From Globicatella sulfidifaciens DSM 15739 (GTDB taxonomy: Bacteria; Bacillota; Bacilli; Lactobacillales; Aerococcaceae), in assembly GCF_900167405.1 (NCBI RefSeq), contig NZ_FUWO01000013.1:1-64000 (forward strand): 64,000 nt of DNA, in the 5' to 3' direction. The position numbers and the translations under genes were made by a program. Shown here piece after piece: positions 53,894-63,458 of this stretch. The notes below the pieces were generated by a model. That model searched no databases and was not told the origin of the DNA. It saw only the letters and a list, made by a program, of their open reading frames with translations. The first letter of the stretch is position 1. Every line of letters begins with the position of its first letter.

Positions 53894-56361
53894 GTCAATA
53901 TCTAGAAGGCAAAAAGACAATGGTGTGGAGTTTCATGGGGAATGCCAGAATGTATGAAGCATTAAATAAATATGGTGATAGGCTTGATACGGTTGGTATA
54001 TTTACATTTGAGGTAGATATTACAGGTACTATTAAAGAAACAGGGACAAGTATATCGAGCATGATGCCGTATATAAATAAATGGCCTCATATAAAGTGGC
54101 TGCTAACAATCATGAATCATGGAACGGCATCTATATTTACAGCAATCAGAAATAACACAAATGGTGCAAAGGATAAGTTTTTATCTGAAATCGTTCGAAT
54201 CATGAATAAGTATCCATGGTGTGATGGTGTTGATATTGATTTGGAACGTGGTGGTGGTTATGAAAATAAAGATGCTGCGAACCTCCTGTTTAAAGATATC
54301 TATCAAACTGTCAAACAACATGACTCATCAAAACTAGTCAATATCTGCTTACCTGGAATGACAGGGGTTCAAGGTTCTGTTGGTGGAGAAAACTGGTGTG
54401 TTTATGAAGACTTAGATCCTTATTGTGATACGGCTGCGATTATGAGTTATGGGATGGCTTGGGCGGGTTCCGCTCCTGGTCCTGTTTCCCCGCGAGATTG
54501 GTTGGAAGGTATTTATAATTATGCAACAAGCGTCATGTCTCCAAAGAAGATATTCTTAGGTCTTCCAGGTTACGGTTGGAACTGGCGAATTGATGATACT
54601 CCTCAGAATTTAAATAGGGTTTATCGTGGTACGTCCAACACCTATTATGCTGCACAACTTTGGATGACAGGTGGTTATAACTTTACAAATGATGCACCAC
54701 CGCAACCGATGATTCCTATCATTGCTTATTGGGATGATTACGATAAAGTCCCATGGGCATTGCCACATGTCTATGATTACATGGAAGGTCCAGATGCAGT
54801 TACGAGAACCAATCCATTAATTGCAGAAGATTATAACCGAAGAAGTTTTTTAACAGCGTATAGTAAACAACAAAAGACGGAGTTTGGAAATATATTTATT
54901 GATCGTCTAGGAAGTAACTATGATAGTCATGCGGGAATTGTATCTGATTCTTCTCAGATGGTTACTCTTGGGGAAAACGGTGAAACAACATACAATTTCA
55001 CTTTGCAATTTAGTGGAACTTATGACATTGCAGTAAGGATTGGTTTTCCTTTTTGGGATAAAAATACGATTAAAATATCAATTGATAATGATGAAACAAC
55101 CTTTAAGGAAAGTAGACTATGGTGGCCTTATTGGAGAACGACTTGCTGGTTAACATTAAAGAAGAATATATCCTTATCAGCAGGTACACATACCATTAAA
55201 GTTAAAGCAGGAATTCCTGGTGTTCAGTTTTATGGTTTTAGGGTCTGCTCTGACTTCAGGCAATCATCTAGCGCGGGTAAAGCGGAATTTTTACTTGCCC
55301 CGCGAAAATTTAAAGGGGTAAATGGTCAAATGGTAGAACCTGACCGGGCATTTAAATTAACGACCGAAGTATTGAGAAGAAAACCAGACTCAGCCCTTAT
55401 TTGGTACGAAGACTTCAGGGATGAAAATCCGCTACCTAGCAATTATTGGACAACCCTAAGCGGTGAATGGGAAGTATGGAAAAAAGATGATTTTAACAAT
55501 CCACGTCCTTATGCACAGCTTGATGGAAAAGGTGAATTGACATGGAGATATTCAGATTTTAAAGATATACACATTAGAGCAAGAATTGGATTCCCACAAA
55601 ACGGAAGTGGGAGAGCAGGAGTTTTTTGTGGAGATTTGTTTTGCTGTTTAAATTATACTTCTCAACGTCTAGAGTTGTATAAAAGTAATTCATTACTGGG
55701 TAGTTATAATGTTCAAATTGAACGAACATCAAACGCTAATTTACGAACTGCTCCTAATCTGTACACGATTGAAATGCGAATTCGTAATAATTCTGTCAGG
55801 GTGTATTCCGGGGCAGCAAACACATTCAGATTTAAAGTGGATATAAATGATTTCAGTGGAGGCTATGCAGGAATTCGTTCAGATAACCGCATGATATCTG
55901 ACTTACTCCGTTTAGGAGATGCATGGACATACGAACCATATGAAAGTGTAGATATAACTTTTCCAAATGGAAACACAGTAGAATTTGGAAGAATACCAAG
56001 AACAGGAGTTACCTGGGATAATGAGTTCCAAGTCTTTAAAGTAAATAATGATGTAGAAGAAATAAGCACAAGAAATGATGATATATCAATGGATTATGAT
56101 TTCTTCCACTCACAAGAATTACCACTAATTGCGGGAAATGATTATACCGTCAAAATAAAACCAAAGGATATTAATCTTTGGATATCACGATTATTTCTAG
56201 GAGATGCCGATGGTTTTTCGATTCTTTATTATCAAGATGTCGATAGTCTGGTTTATTGGGCAAATGAAGCGGCTTACCGATGGAAATTACGAGGGATTGC
56301 CATTTGGTCATTAGGGCAGGAAGATATGCGAGTGTGGGAAGCATTACCCAAACAAATATGA
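53890..56361 (+). CDS. Tail-tip GH18 glycoside hydrolase split by binding domains
   Basis: An 823-residue protein. The GH18 catalytic motif DGVDIDLE (112-119, catalytic Glu119) and KIFLGLPGYGWNWR (about 220-233) start a TIM barrel. The closing GH18 strand GIAIWSLGQEDMRVWE lies only at 802-817. Between about 300 and 765 are a CBM6/35-like jelly roll (LQFSGTYDIAVRIGFPF) and a LamG-like domain (IWYEDFRDENPLP). GH18 enzymes cut beta-1,4-GlcNAc bonds, so it may degrade peptidoglycan or a surface glycan during entry. Confidence 0.85.
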   Translation: MSQYLEGKKTMVWSFMGNARMYEALNKYGDRLDTVGIFTFEVDITGTIKETGTSISSMMPYINKWPHIKWLLTIMNHGTASIFTAIRNNTNGAKDKFLSEIVRIMNKYPWCDGVDIDLERGGGYENKDAANLLFKDIYQTVKQHDSSKLVNICLPGMTGVQGSVGGENWCVYEDLDPYCDTAAIMSYGMAWAGSAPGPVSPRDWLEGIYNYATSVMSPKKIFLGLPGYGWNWRIDDTPQNLNRVYRGTSNTYYAAQLWMTGGYNFTNDAPPQPMIPIIAYWDDYDKVPWALPHVYDYMEGPDAVTRTNPLIAEDYNRRSFLTAYSKQQKTEFGNIFIDRLGSNYDSHAGIVSDSSQMVTLGENGETTYNFTLQFSGTYDIAVRIGFPFWDKNTIKISIDNDETTFKESRLWWPYWRTTCWLTLKKNISLSAGTHTIKVKAGIPGVQFYGFRVCSDFRQSSSAGKAEFLLAPRKFKGVNGQMVEPDRAFKLTTEVLRRKPDSALIWYEDFRDENPLPSNYWTTLSGEWEVWKKDDFNNPRPYAQLDGKGELTWRYSDFKDIHIRARIGFPQNGSGRAGVFCGDLFCCLNYTSQRLELYKSNSLLGSYNVQIERTSNANLRTAPNLYTIEMRIRNNSVRVYSGAANTFRFKVDINDFSGGYAGIRSDNRMISDLLRLGDAWTYEPYESVDITFPNGNTVEFGRIPRTGVTWDNEFQVFKVNNDVEEISTRNDDISMDYDFFHSQELPLIAGNDYTVKIKPKDINLWISRLFLGDADGFSILYYQDVDSLVYWANEAAYRWKLRGIAIWSLGQEDMRVWEALPKQI

Positions 56362-56370
56362 ATAATTCAA

Positions 56371-56402
56371 GGGTGTCTACAAAATGTGGACACCCTTTTT
56401 AT
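56371..56402 (+). terminator. Terminator between tail and lysis genes
   Basis: GGGTGTCTAC and GTGGACACCC form a 10-bp stem (one G-T) with an AAAAT loop, followed by five T. Confidence 0.88.
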
Positions 56403-56437
56403 ATAGATGTTTTTAAAATTGAAGGGGGAAATATTCA

Positions 56438-56848
56438 ATGAAGGACGTATGGAACTGGATACAAATCATCGTTACAGCACTAGGTGGATTTATTGGTTGG
56501 TTTTTAGGAGGGCTAGATGGCTTTTTGTATGCCTTGATCATATTGGTTGTTGCTGATTATATCACTGGAATTATGTGTGCAATTGTTGATAAGGAACTAT
56601 CAAGTGAGATTGGTTACCGAGGGATATTTAAGAAGGTATTAATTTTTATACTGGTAGGTGTCGGGCATATGATTGACACACATTTAATAGGAGATGGCAG
56701 TGTTCTTAGAACAGCAGTCATCTTTTTTTATTGTTCAAATGAAGGAATTTCTATGCTAGAAAATGCTTCACGCTTGGGTTTACCAATACCTGAGAAGTTG
56801 AAAAATGCACTTGCTCAGTTACACAATAAAGGAGGAAATGAATCATGA
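56438..56848 (+). CDS. Phage holin
   Basis: A 136-residue holin of the phage_holin_4 (toxin secretion/phage lysis) family with three to four membrane segments. The block ADYITGIMCAIVDKELSSEIG and RTAVIFFYCSNEGISMLENA are typical. It overlaps the amidase gene by 4 bp. Confidence 0.93.
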   Translation: MKDVWNWIQIIVTALGGFIGWFLGGLDGFLYALIILVVADYITGIMCAIVDKELSSEIGYRGIFKKVLIFILVGVGHMIDTHLIGDGSVLRTAVIFFYCSNEGISMLENASRLGLPIPEKLKNALAQLHNKGGNES

Positions 56849-57552
56849 ATTTAAAGAAGTTGTATTTAACGAAGAATGAATGTTACAAAGCTGGAAGGAA
56901 AATCACACCGAAGGGAATTATGGTTCATAGCACAGGGGCAAACAATCCGAATTTAAAACGTTACGTTGGCCCAGATGATGGTTTGTTAGGAAAGAATCAA
57001 TACAACAATCATTGGAATCAGCCACGACCAGATGGCAGACAAGTATGTGTTCATGCTTTTATCGGAAAGTTAAAAGATGGATCGATTGCCACTTACCAAA
57101 CGTTACCCTGGAATCACCGCGGATGGCATGCGGGAGGTGATGCAAACAACACACATATTGGTTTTGAAATCTGTGAAGATAATTTAACAGATAGAACTTA
57201 CTTTAATAAGGTTTATAAAGAAGCGGTTGAACTTGCTGCTTATCTTTGTAAACAATACAAGTTAACCGAGAAAAATATTATCGGTCATTATGAAGGCTAT
57301 CAAAAGAAAATTGCGAGTAACCATGGGGATCCACGTCATTGGTTTTCAAAGCATGGTAAGTCAATGGATACGTTTCGGGCAGATGTGAAGAAGGAATTAG
57401 CGAAAGGTACGTCAACGTCTAAGCCATCAACTGGCGGTAAGAAATTATATCGTGTTCAGATTGGTGCGTATAGTGTTAAAAAGAATGCAGATAAGCAGTT
57501 AGAAAAAGCAAAGAAAGCAGGCTTTAAAGATGCATTTGTGAAGTATGAATAA
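56845..57552 (+). CDS. Endolysin: N-acetylmuramoyl-L-alanine amidase with SPOR domain
   Basis: A 235-residue lysin. The amidase_2 domain (about 20-170) has zinc ligands at His28 (GIMVHST), the second His in IGHYEGYQ region and near GDPRHWF. A Ser/Thr linker leads to a C-terminal SPOR-like domain (about 199-235, YRVQIGAYSVKKNADK) that binds denuded glycan. AAAGGAGG precedes the ATG. Confidence 0.93.
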   Translation: MNLKKLYLTKNECYKAGRKITPKGIMVHSTGANNPNLKRYVGPDDGLLGKNQYNNHWNQPRPDGRQVCVHAFIGKLKDGSIATYQTLPWNHRGWHAGGDANNTHIGFEICEDNLTDRTYFNKVYKEAVELAAYLCKQYKLTEKNIIGHYEGYQKKIASNHGDPRHWFSKHGKSMDTFRADVKKELAKGTSTSKPSTGGKKLYRVQIGAYSVKKNADKQLEKAKKAGFKDAFVKYE

Positions 57553-57560
57553 ATTAGCAA

Positions 57561-57600
57561 CTCCTCTAATTAATTAAGTAATTAGAGGAGCGTTTATTTT
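57561..57600. terminator. Terminator of the lysis genes
   Basis: CTCCTCTAATTA and TAATTAGAGGAG form a perfect 12-bp stem with a 6-nt loop, followed by T-rich sequence. It also faces the convergent gene ending at 57606. Confidence 0.9.
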
Positions 57601-57605
57601 ATGAT

Positions 57606-58553
57606 TTAGGGAAATGTTAGAGACCATTCGTCCCATATATGATTACTGAATCCTCGTTGTGAAATTTGACCTCTTAAATTTTCAGAAAATACTGCATTAA
57701 AATCCCAATGTTGTTGAATGCCTTGGCCACTTCCAGTTAAATTCATAGTATTAAAATACTTTGACAAACTTTGTGTATATTGATTATGCCAACCAAGTTT
57801 AAGGTATAAGGAAGAAATTAGTGTTCCTATAGGAGAAAAATAATCATTGTCATTATTTAAATATGAAAATTGATTATAAGATGTCATTGTTGTTTCTCTA
57901 AAGCCATAAATTTCTTCTGCATTATCAATTCCATTTAGAGGGCCCATATATGCCGTCTTGAAGGCTGTCCAACAAGCTAAATCAGCTACGCATAAAATAT
58001 CAAGCATTTCTCTAGGGTGTTCGGTAATTTCTGTCCCAAACCTTTCTAAATTATTTTCAACATTTTGATTTGGATTGGATGTATCTGAATTCCATGAGTG
58101 AGAATGTGCTAACAGACCATATATGATTGGACGATTCAATTCTTGATAAGGAGTTGAATTAGAATTTGTTTTTTGTAATTTACTAAGAAACTTAGCAGTG
58201 TTAATTGCATCTTTAATATGTTCGGATCTAAGAGTAAGTTTACATTCAAAGGCAGCTAGAACTCCACCAGATAGGTATAACTTTTTATCAATTAATTTTC
58301 GTGGGTATTCTGGATTTAAAACTAAAACATCAATTTGTGGGCTAGCGTCTCCTTCTTCATTGATTATTCTTCCTTTTGTAACGACTTGTAAATTAGCAGG
58401 AAGCCAATCTCTGAGAAGCGTAGCCCAATTTTCTTCTCCTTGATCTCCAGCGGTTCCAGGATCCTCTTTAGTTCGCTTTTGTATTCGTATGTATTCGTCT
58501 TTCATTTCTCTCATTGTACTCTTAATAAAATCATATAAATCATTTCTCTTCAA
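57606..58553 (-). CDS. DUF6602 nuclease-like protein, phage accessory gene
   Basis: A 315-residue protein of the DUF6602 type. GDQGEENW (37-44), QIDVLVLNP (73-81) and AFECKLTLR (101-109) give the E40...D75...E103-X-K105 pattern of a PD-(D/E)XK nuclease fold. It starts with TTG, 9 bp after AAAGGAG; the nearer ATG at 58560 is out of frame. It lies between lysis genes and integrases on the opposite strand, the usual place for phage cargo genes, so superinfection defence is an attractive but unproven role. Confidence 0.7.
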   Translation of the reverse strand: MKRNDLYDFIKSTMREMKDEYIRIQKRTKEDPGTAGDQGEENWATLLRDWLPANLQVVTKGRIINEEGDASPQIDVLVLNPEYPRKLIDKKLYLSGGVLAAFECKLTLRSEHIKDAINTAKFLSKLQKTNSNSTPYQELNRPIIYGLLAHSHSWNSDTSNPNQNVENNLERFGTEITEHPREMLDILCVADLACWTAFKTAYMGPLNGIDNAEEIYGFRETTMTSYNQFSYLNNDNDYFSPIGTLISSLYLKLGWHNQYTQSLSKYFNTMNLTGSGQGIQQHWDFNAVFSENLRGQISQRGFSNHIWDEWSLTFP

Positions 58554-58636
58554 AATTCATATGCTCCTTTCAAGATTTCTAAAATTCAATAAGGTGGGTT
58601 AGTAAACCTCATAGTCTGTTAGCGTCAAGTGTAAAA

Positions 58637-58969
58637 TTAATTTAAGTTGATGTCAGTGGCAGTTGGATCGCTTATAGGGTTTAGTAGCATCAACATTTCT
58701 AATCCAGTCATATTTGGTAACATTTTAAGAAAATCATCAAAATGTTCCCTAGTAGCAAAAGAAAATGATGCCAACTCCTGTATGGGTTCAAACGAACCAG
58801 AATCTTTGTTAAGTAGTAGCTGATAGATCCGCATGATATGTACTGAATCTTGGAAATGGGATAGAACAGCGATTCCGACTTCGTTTGAATTAGTCGGAAA
58901 AAATGTATCCTCTATTTCCATATCATCTAACATTTCATTAGGGAAAATAACGCTTTTTGAAGTCTCCAT
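58637..58969 (-). CDS. Unknown 110-residue protein upstream of DUF6602
   Basis: An acidic protein (start METSKSVIFPNEMLDDMEIED) with no recognised domain. GAGGTGA precedes the ATG, and a TATAAT-like box on the minus strand lies near 59045. It is read together with the DUF6602 gene 83 bp downstream and may be its partner, such as an inhibitor or sensor. Not recognised. Confidence 0.6.
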   Translation of the reverse strand: METSKSVIFPNEMLDDMEIEDTFFPTNSNEVGIAVLSHFQDSVHIMRIYQLLLNKDSGSFEPIQELASFSFATREHFDDFLKMLPNMTGLEMLMLLNPISDPTATDINLN

Positions 58970-59140
58970 AAAATCACCTCACTTTATTTAAAACTCATAA
59001 ATTATTGCAATATTCCGTTTTTATGTATAGCTAATATTATATCATGTTTAAATCTATTGGTAATTTTATTTAATAAATAGGGGTTCGAATCCTCATTATT
59101 TTTCGCATATAGGTAGAAGACTATTTAGGAGGAGAACCAT

Positions 59141-59368
59141 ATGCGAATGACACAACTCTTATTTGAAAATCAAATACCAAACCACAAACCATCTAAGCCA
59201 ACTAAAGACCAACTTCAAAATGAACTTCATTTCCACCTTGCTGAAAAAATGCTTGTGAAACTACGTGAAAAAGAACTTATTTCACAAGAAGAATTCAATC
59301 AAATAAGCAAATTAAATCGTCAAAAATTCAATCCTTTATTAGGTCCTTTAATGTGCGATAAACCTTGA
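59141..59368 (+). CDS. SHOCT-like small protein before the recombinases
   Basis: A 75-residue protein whose second half (LAEKMLVKLREKELISQEEF followed by NQISKLNRQKFNP) fits the short helical SHOCT-type segment found in many small proteins next to serine integrases. A strong GGAGGAG precedes the ATG. It may help control excision, but this is inference. Confidence 0.65.
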   Translation: MRMTQLLFENQIPNHKPSKPTKDQLQNELHFHLAEKMLVKLREKELISQEEFNQISKLNRQKFNPLLGPLMCDKP

Positions 59369-59422
59369 TATAACAGTGTTTTAACGCTAATGTATCACGT
59401 ACCAGAAGGGAGGTCCTAGTGG

Positions 59423-60985
59423 ATGAGAAGGATAACAACACTTGATGTGAGAACATCTTCAGAGACAAAACCGAAACAAAAGGTTGCTGCCTATATACGT
59501 GTATCAACATCAAATGAGGATCAACTTATTAGTTTAGAAGCACAAAGACGACACTACAAAACTTTGATTGAAAATAATGATGAATGGCAGCTCGTTGATA
59601 TTTATAGTGATGAAGGTATCACAGGGACGAAAAAGGATAGACGACCTGAACTGCTTCGCTTAATATCTGACTGTGAAAAAGGAAAGATTGATTTCATTTT
59701 AACGAAATCAATTAGTCGGTTTGCGAGAAACACAATTGACTGCTTGGAGTTAGTCAGAAAATTGATGGATTTAGGTGTACACATTTATTTTGAAAAAGAA
59801 AACATCAATACAAATTTGATGGAAAGTGAACTTATGCTTTCAATCTTAAGTAGTCTAGCAGAAAATGAATCAGTGTCACTTTCCGAAAATAGTAAATGGT
59901 CGATTAGACAAAGATTTAAACGAGGGACTTACAAGTTATCGTACCCGCCATACGGTTACGATTATATCAATGAAATGGTGGTTGTAAATGAAGAACAAGC
60001 ACCAGTAGTCAGGCGGATATTTAATAGTGTGCTTAAAGGAATGGGAACAGAACGAATTGCCATGCAGTTAAATGAAGAAGGAATTCCAACAAAGCGAAAC
60101 GGCAATTGGACAGGGTCTACGATACGTGGAATTGTTAAGAACGAAAAATACACGGGAGATGTGCTGCTTCAAAAAACTTTTACAGATGAACATTTTAATC
60201 GAAAGGTTAATCAAGGTGAACTTGATCAATACCTAATTGAAAATCACCATGAAGCCATCATCACACATGCTGAATTTGAAGCGGCTAATCAAATGCTAGA
60301 ATACCAAGCTAGTCAAAAGAATGTAGCTGCTGGAAGTCGGAAGTATTTAAACCGCTATCCTTTTTCAGGAAAGATTGAATGTGCAGAATGTGGCGATACA
60401 TTTAAAAGAAGAATACACACTTCCACGCATAGTAAATATATTGCCTGGTGCTGTTCTACACATATTAAAAACAAAAATGAGTGTTCGATGCTATTTATAA
60501 GGGAAGAACGTATTCATCAGGCATTTATTACGATGATGAACAAACTTATATTTGCTCGTAAAGAAATACTGCATCCGCTATTTGAAACAGTGAAAAATGG
60601 CTTTAAACAAGATACAGAGGAGCAACTCGATCACATTGAACTACAGTTGACCGAAGGCTATGCAAAGAGTCAAATGTTGAAAAAGCTAATGGATGATAAG
60701 TTTTTAGAACAGAAATTGTATGAAGAACAACGGGCGAAGATGGACAAGCAAATTAATGAGTTGTTGGAGGATAAAGAACGGTTGCTACGACTTATTCGCA
60801 ACGAAGAAGAACAAGTCTACGAACTGAAAAGACTGATGAGTTTCACCGATAAACAACAGGAAGTTGCATCATTTGAAGAGACGATATTTAACGAATATAT
60901 TGAAAAGGTTTATATACACTCGTCAACAAAAATAGGTTTTTTATTAAAAAGTGGCTTGTTGCTAAAGGAAGAGGTGAATAGGTGA
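59423..60985 (+). CDS. Large serine recombinase 1
   Basis: A 520-residue site-specific recombinase. The resolvase domain has the nucleophile Ser28 (YIRVSTSNED) and SRFARNT; then a Recombinase domain (about 165-265), a zinc ribbon (CAECGDTF, then CCSTH and C in NECS), and a coiled coil (about 390-460). GGGAGG precedes the ATG. First of three coupled recombinase genes at the right end of the prophage. Confidence 0.93.
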   Translation: MRRITTLDVRTSSETKPKQKVAAYIRVSTSNEDQLISLEAQRRHYKTLIENNDEWQLVDIYSDEGITGTKKDRRPELLRLISDCEKGKIDFILTKSISRFARNTIDCLELVRKLMDLGVHIYFEKENINTNLMESELMLSILSSLAENESVSLSENSKWSIRQRFKRGTYKLSYPPYGYDYINEMVVVNEEQAPVVRRIFNSVLKGMGTERIAMQLNEEGIPTKRNGNWTGSTIRGIVKNEKYTGDVLLQKTFTDEHFNRKVNQGELDQYLIENHHEAIITHAEFEAANQMLEYQASQKNVAAGSRKYLNRYPFSGKIECAECGDTFKRRIHTSTHSKYIAWCCSTHIKNKNECSMLFIREERIHQAFITMMNKLIFARKEILHPLFETVKNGFKQDTEEQLDHIELQLTEGYAKSQMLKKLMDDKFLEQKLYEEQRAKMDKQINELLEDKERLLRLIRNEEEQVYELKRLMSFTDKQQEVASFEETIFNEYIEKVYIHSSTKIGFLLKSGLLLKEEVNR

Positions 60986-61398
60986 TGGCACATACACCAT
61001 TTGGCTATCAAATTGAAAACGGTAAAGTAGTCATAAATAAAGAAGAGCTGAAACAACTGCAGCATCTTTTTCAAGCGTATTTATCAGGATTGTCATTAGC
61101 AAATGCCGCTAAGGAAGCGGAAATAAAGCGAAATCATGGCGGTATTACCCGAATATTAACGGATGAAAGATACTTAGGAACGGATATTTTTCCTACCTTA
61201 ATATCAAAAGAATTATTTGAAAAAGTGAAGATAGAAAGATATAAACGGGCAAAAAAATTAGGAAGACTAAATAAAAAACAAGAAGAAACCCCGTTTGAAA
61301 TTCCCACATTCACTTTACCATCTATCGATATCAAACATGACAACCCATATAAACAAGCAGAATATGTTTACAGTTTAATAGAAAGTGTGGTGACTTAG
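60985..61398 (+). CDS. Short recombinase-related protein, no catalytic domain
   Basis: A 137-residue protein that resembles only the Recombinase (DNA-binding) domain: TPFGYQIENGKVVINKEELK, GITRILTDERYLG and LISKELFEKV. The resolvase domain with its Ser is absent. The start ATG overlaps the previous stop (TGATG) and lies 8 bp after GAGGTG. The intact reading frame and coupling suggest it is a functional accessory rather than debris. Confidence 0.8.
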   Translation: MAHTPFGYQIENGKVVINKEELKQLQHLFQAYLSGLSLANAAKEAEIKRNHGGITRILTDERYLGTDIFPTLISKELFEKVKIERYKRAKKLGRLNKKQEETPFEIPTFTLPSIDIKHDNPYKQAEYVYSLIESVVT

Positions 61399-61401
61399 AT
61401 T

Positions 61402-62967
61402 ATGGGAAATTCAAGAAATGTTACAGTTATTCCTGCAAGATCTAGAAGAACAAGGGAAGTAAGTGATAAGCAAAAGTTGAGAGTAGCTGCTTACTGTCGT
61501 GTTTCAACGGATAGTGAGGAGCAGGCTTCAAGTTATGAAATTCAGATTGAACATTATACAAACTATATTAAGAAAAACAAGGAATGGGAATTGGCAGGGA
61601 TTTTTGCGGATGATGGTATCACAGGTACAAATACCAAAAAGCGTGAAGAGTTCAACCGCATGATTGAGGAATGTATGGCAGGAAAAATAGACATGATCAT
61701 TACAAAATCCATCAGCCGATTTGCCAGAAACACGTTAGACTGCCTTAAATACATCCGTCAGTTAAAAGATAAAAACATCGCTGTATTCTTTGAAAAAGAA
61801 AATATCAACACCATGGATTCCAAGGGTGAAATTATGCTGACTATTATGGCTTCCCTTGCCCAACAGGAAAGCCAATCCTTAAGTCAGAACGTTAAGCTGG
61901 GCATTCAGTATCGATATCAACAAGGTGAAGTCCAGGTCAACCATAAGCGTTTCCTTGGATACACCAAGGATGAAAACAAGCAACTAGTCATCGACCCCGA
62001 GGGTGCAGAGGTTGTTAAACGGATTTATAGAGAGTACCTTGAAGGAGCTAGTCTTTTACAAATATCAAGAGGACTAGAAGCAGACGGTATTCTTACAGCG
62101 GCAGGCAAAGCCAAATGGAGACCAGAAACACTAAAAAAGATATTGCAGAATGAAAAGTACATCGGTGATGCCCTTCTACAAAAGACATATACGGTTGATT
62201 TCCTTTCTAAAAAGCGGGTCAAGAATAACGGCATCGTTCCCCAGTATTATGTAGAAAACAGCCATGAGCCGATTATTCCAAGGGAGCTTTTTATGCAAGT
62301 TCAAGAAGAGATGGTTCGAAGAGCAAATCTTCGTGGCCGCAAAGGCGGTAAAAAGCGAGTCTATAGCAGCAAGTATGCTTTATCGAGTATTGTTTACTGC
62401 GGACACTGCGGCGATATTTACCGACGGGTACATTGGAATAACAGAGGCTACAAGTCTATTGTTTGGAGATGTGTTAGCCGATTGGAGGAAAAAGGGTCTG
62501 AATGCACTGCTCCTACCATAAACGAGGAAACATTGCAGACAGCAGTGGTCAAGGCTATTAACGAGCTTTTGGCTAACAAAGAACCCTTCCTCTCAACCTT
62601 GCAGAAAAACATAGCTACTGTATTTAATGAAGAAAATGATAATGCCACCGATGATATTGAAGGCAAATTGGAAGAATTACAACAACAGCTTCTTATACAA
62701 GCAAAGTCCAAGAATGACTATGAAGATGTGGCTGATGAAATTTACCGCCTTCGAGAATTGAAGCAAAATGCACTTGCAGAGAATGCAGAGCGTGAAGGAA
62801 AAAGGCAACGAATCGCTGAAATGACTGATTTCTTAAATGAACAATCCTGCGAGTTGGAGGAATATGATGAGCAATTAGTAAGGCGGCTTATTGAAAAAGT
62901 TACGGTATTTGATGATAAGCTCACTGTTGAATTTAAATCAGGTGTTGAAATAGATATTGAGATATAG
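61402..62967 (+). CDS. Large serine recombinase 2
   Basis: A 521-residue recombinase with nucleophile Ser35 ([11 protein letters not shown]), SRFARNTLD, a Recombinase domain (about 185-285), a zinc ribbon ([10 protein letters not shown]...CVSR..C) and a C-terminal coiled coil (about 400-480). It starts 4 bp after the short protein. Codon use after about 61780 is somewhat richer in GC than in its partner, hinting at a separate history. Confidence 0.93.
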   Translation: MGNSRNVTVIPARSRRTREVSDKQKLRVAAYCRVSTDSEEQASSYEIQIEHYTNYIKKNKEWELAGIFADDGITGTNTKKREEFNRMIEECMAGKIDMIITKSISRFARNTLDCLKYIRQLKDKNIAVFFEKENINTMDSKGEIMLTIMASLAQQESQSLSQNVKLGIQYRYQQGEVQVNHKRFLGYTKDENKQLVIDPEGAEVVKRIYREYLEGASLLQISRGLEADGILTAAGKAKWRPETLKKILQNEKYIGDALLQKTYTVDFLSKKRVKNNGIVPQYYVENSHEPIIPRELFMQVQEEMVRRANLRGRKGGKKRVYSSKYALSSIVYCGHCGDIYRRVHWNNRGYKSIVWRCVSRLEEKGSECTAPTINEETLQTAVVKAINELLANKEPFLSTLQKNIATVFNEENDNATDDIEGKLEELQQQLLIQAKSKNDYEDVADEIYRLRELKQNALAENAEREGKRQRIAEMTDFLNEQSCELEEYDEQLVRRLIEKVTVFDDKLTVEFKSGVEIDIEI

Positions 62968-63034
62968 GATATCAGAAATGGCGACCAATTGAGAGGTGTT
63001 ACTTCCTTGATTGGTGGCTTTTCTTATTTACGGA

Positions 63035-63090
63035 TTGACTTTGACTGTGAATATACGTATAATAATATCAACAATGTTGTTGATATTATT
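63035..63090 (+). promoter_or_regulatory. Promoter with perfect 30-bp palindrome
   Basis: A -35 TTGACT (63035-63040) and -10 TATAAT (63058-63063) are exactly 17 bp apart. From 63061 to 63090 runs a palindrome with 14-bp arms (AATAATATCAACAA and its complement) around TG. It covers the likely transcription start, an ideal repressor site for the gene at 63111. Confidence 0.8.
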
Positions 63091-63110
63091 ATTAATAAGG
63101 AGTGGACAAC

Positions 63111-63356
63111 ATGATTGATGTAAATGAGCTATTGGAAGAAGCTATTAGAGAAACTGAAAATCTAAATGATGGCGAAGTTTTTCTTGTTAAAGATTTATTC
63201 AAGGGATATGTGTGGAATAGGATACCCAGAAAGGATCGACTTCTGCTTGGAACGTTATTTTTAAACCATGTTAGCAAAATGAATGGTAATTTAAAGGCTA
63301 TTGAAAAGACTTCATCTAATCAGCAGAGGTATAAAAAGACAATTGATAAGTTTTAA
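63111..63356 (+). CDS. DUF1413 protein
   Basis: An 81-residue protein that matches DUF1413 (DGEVFLVKDLFKGYVWNRIP, then LLLGTLFLNHV). The start ATG 63111 lies 8 bp after AAGGAG; the in-frame GTG at 63102 overlaps that site. Such proteins, often found on mobile elements and plasmids, are thought to be small DNA-binding or toxin-antitoxin-like proteins; this is not proven. It may bind the palindrome in its own promoter. Confidence 0.75.
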   Translation: MIDVNELLEEAIRETENLNDGEVFLVKDLFKGYVWNRIPRKDRLLLGTLFLNHVSKMNGNLKAIEKTSSNQQRYKKTIDKF

Positions 63357-63458
63357 CTATCTTTTGTGAAATTAAAAAAATTATAAATATGTTGAGTAGA
63401 AGCAAAAGATTTGGCTTGGAATTTTTACAGCAGTGAATCGATAAAAGGAGCATGCTTG

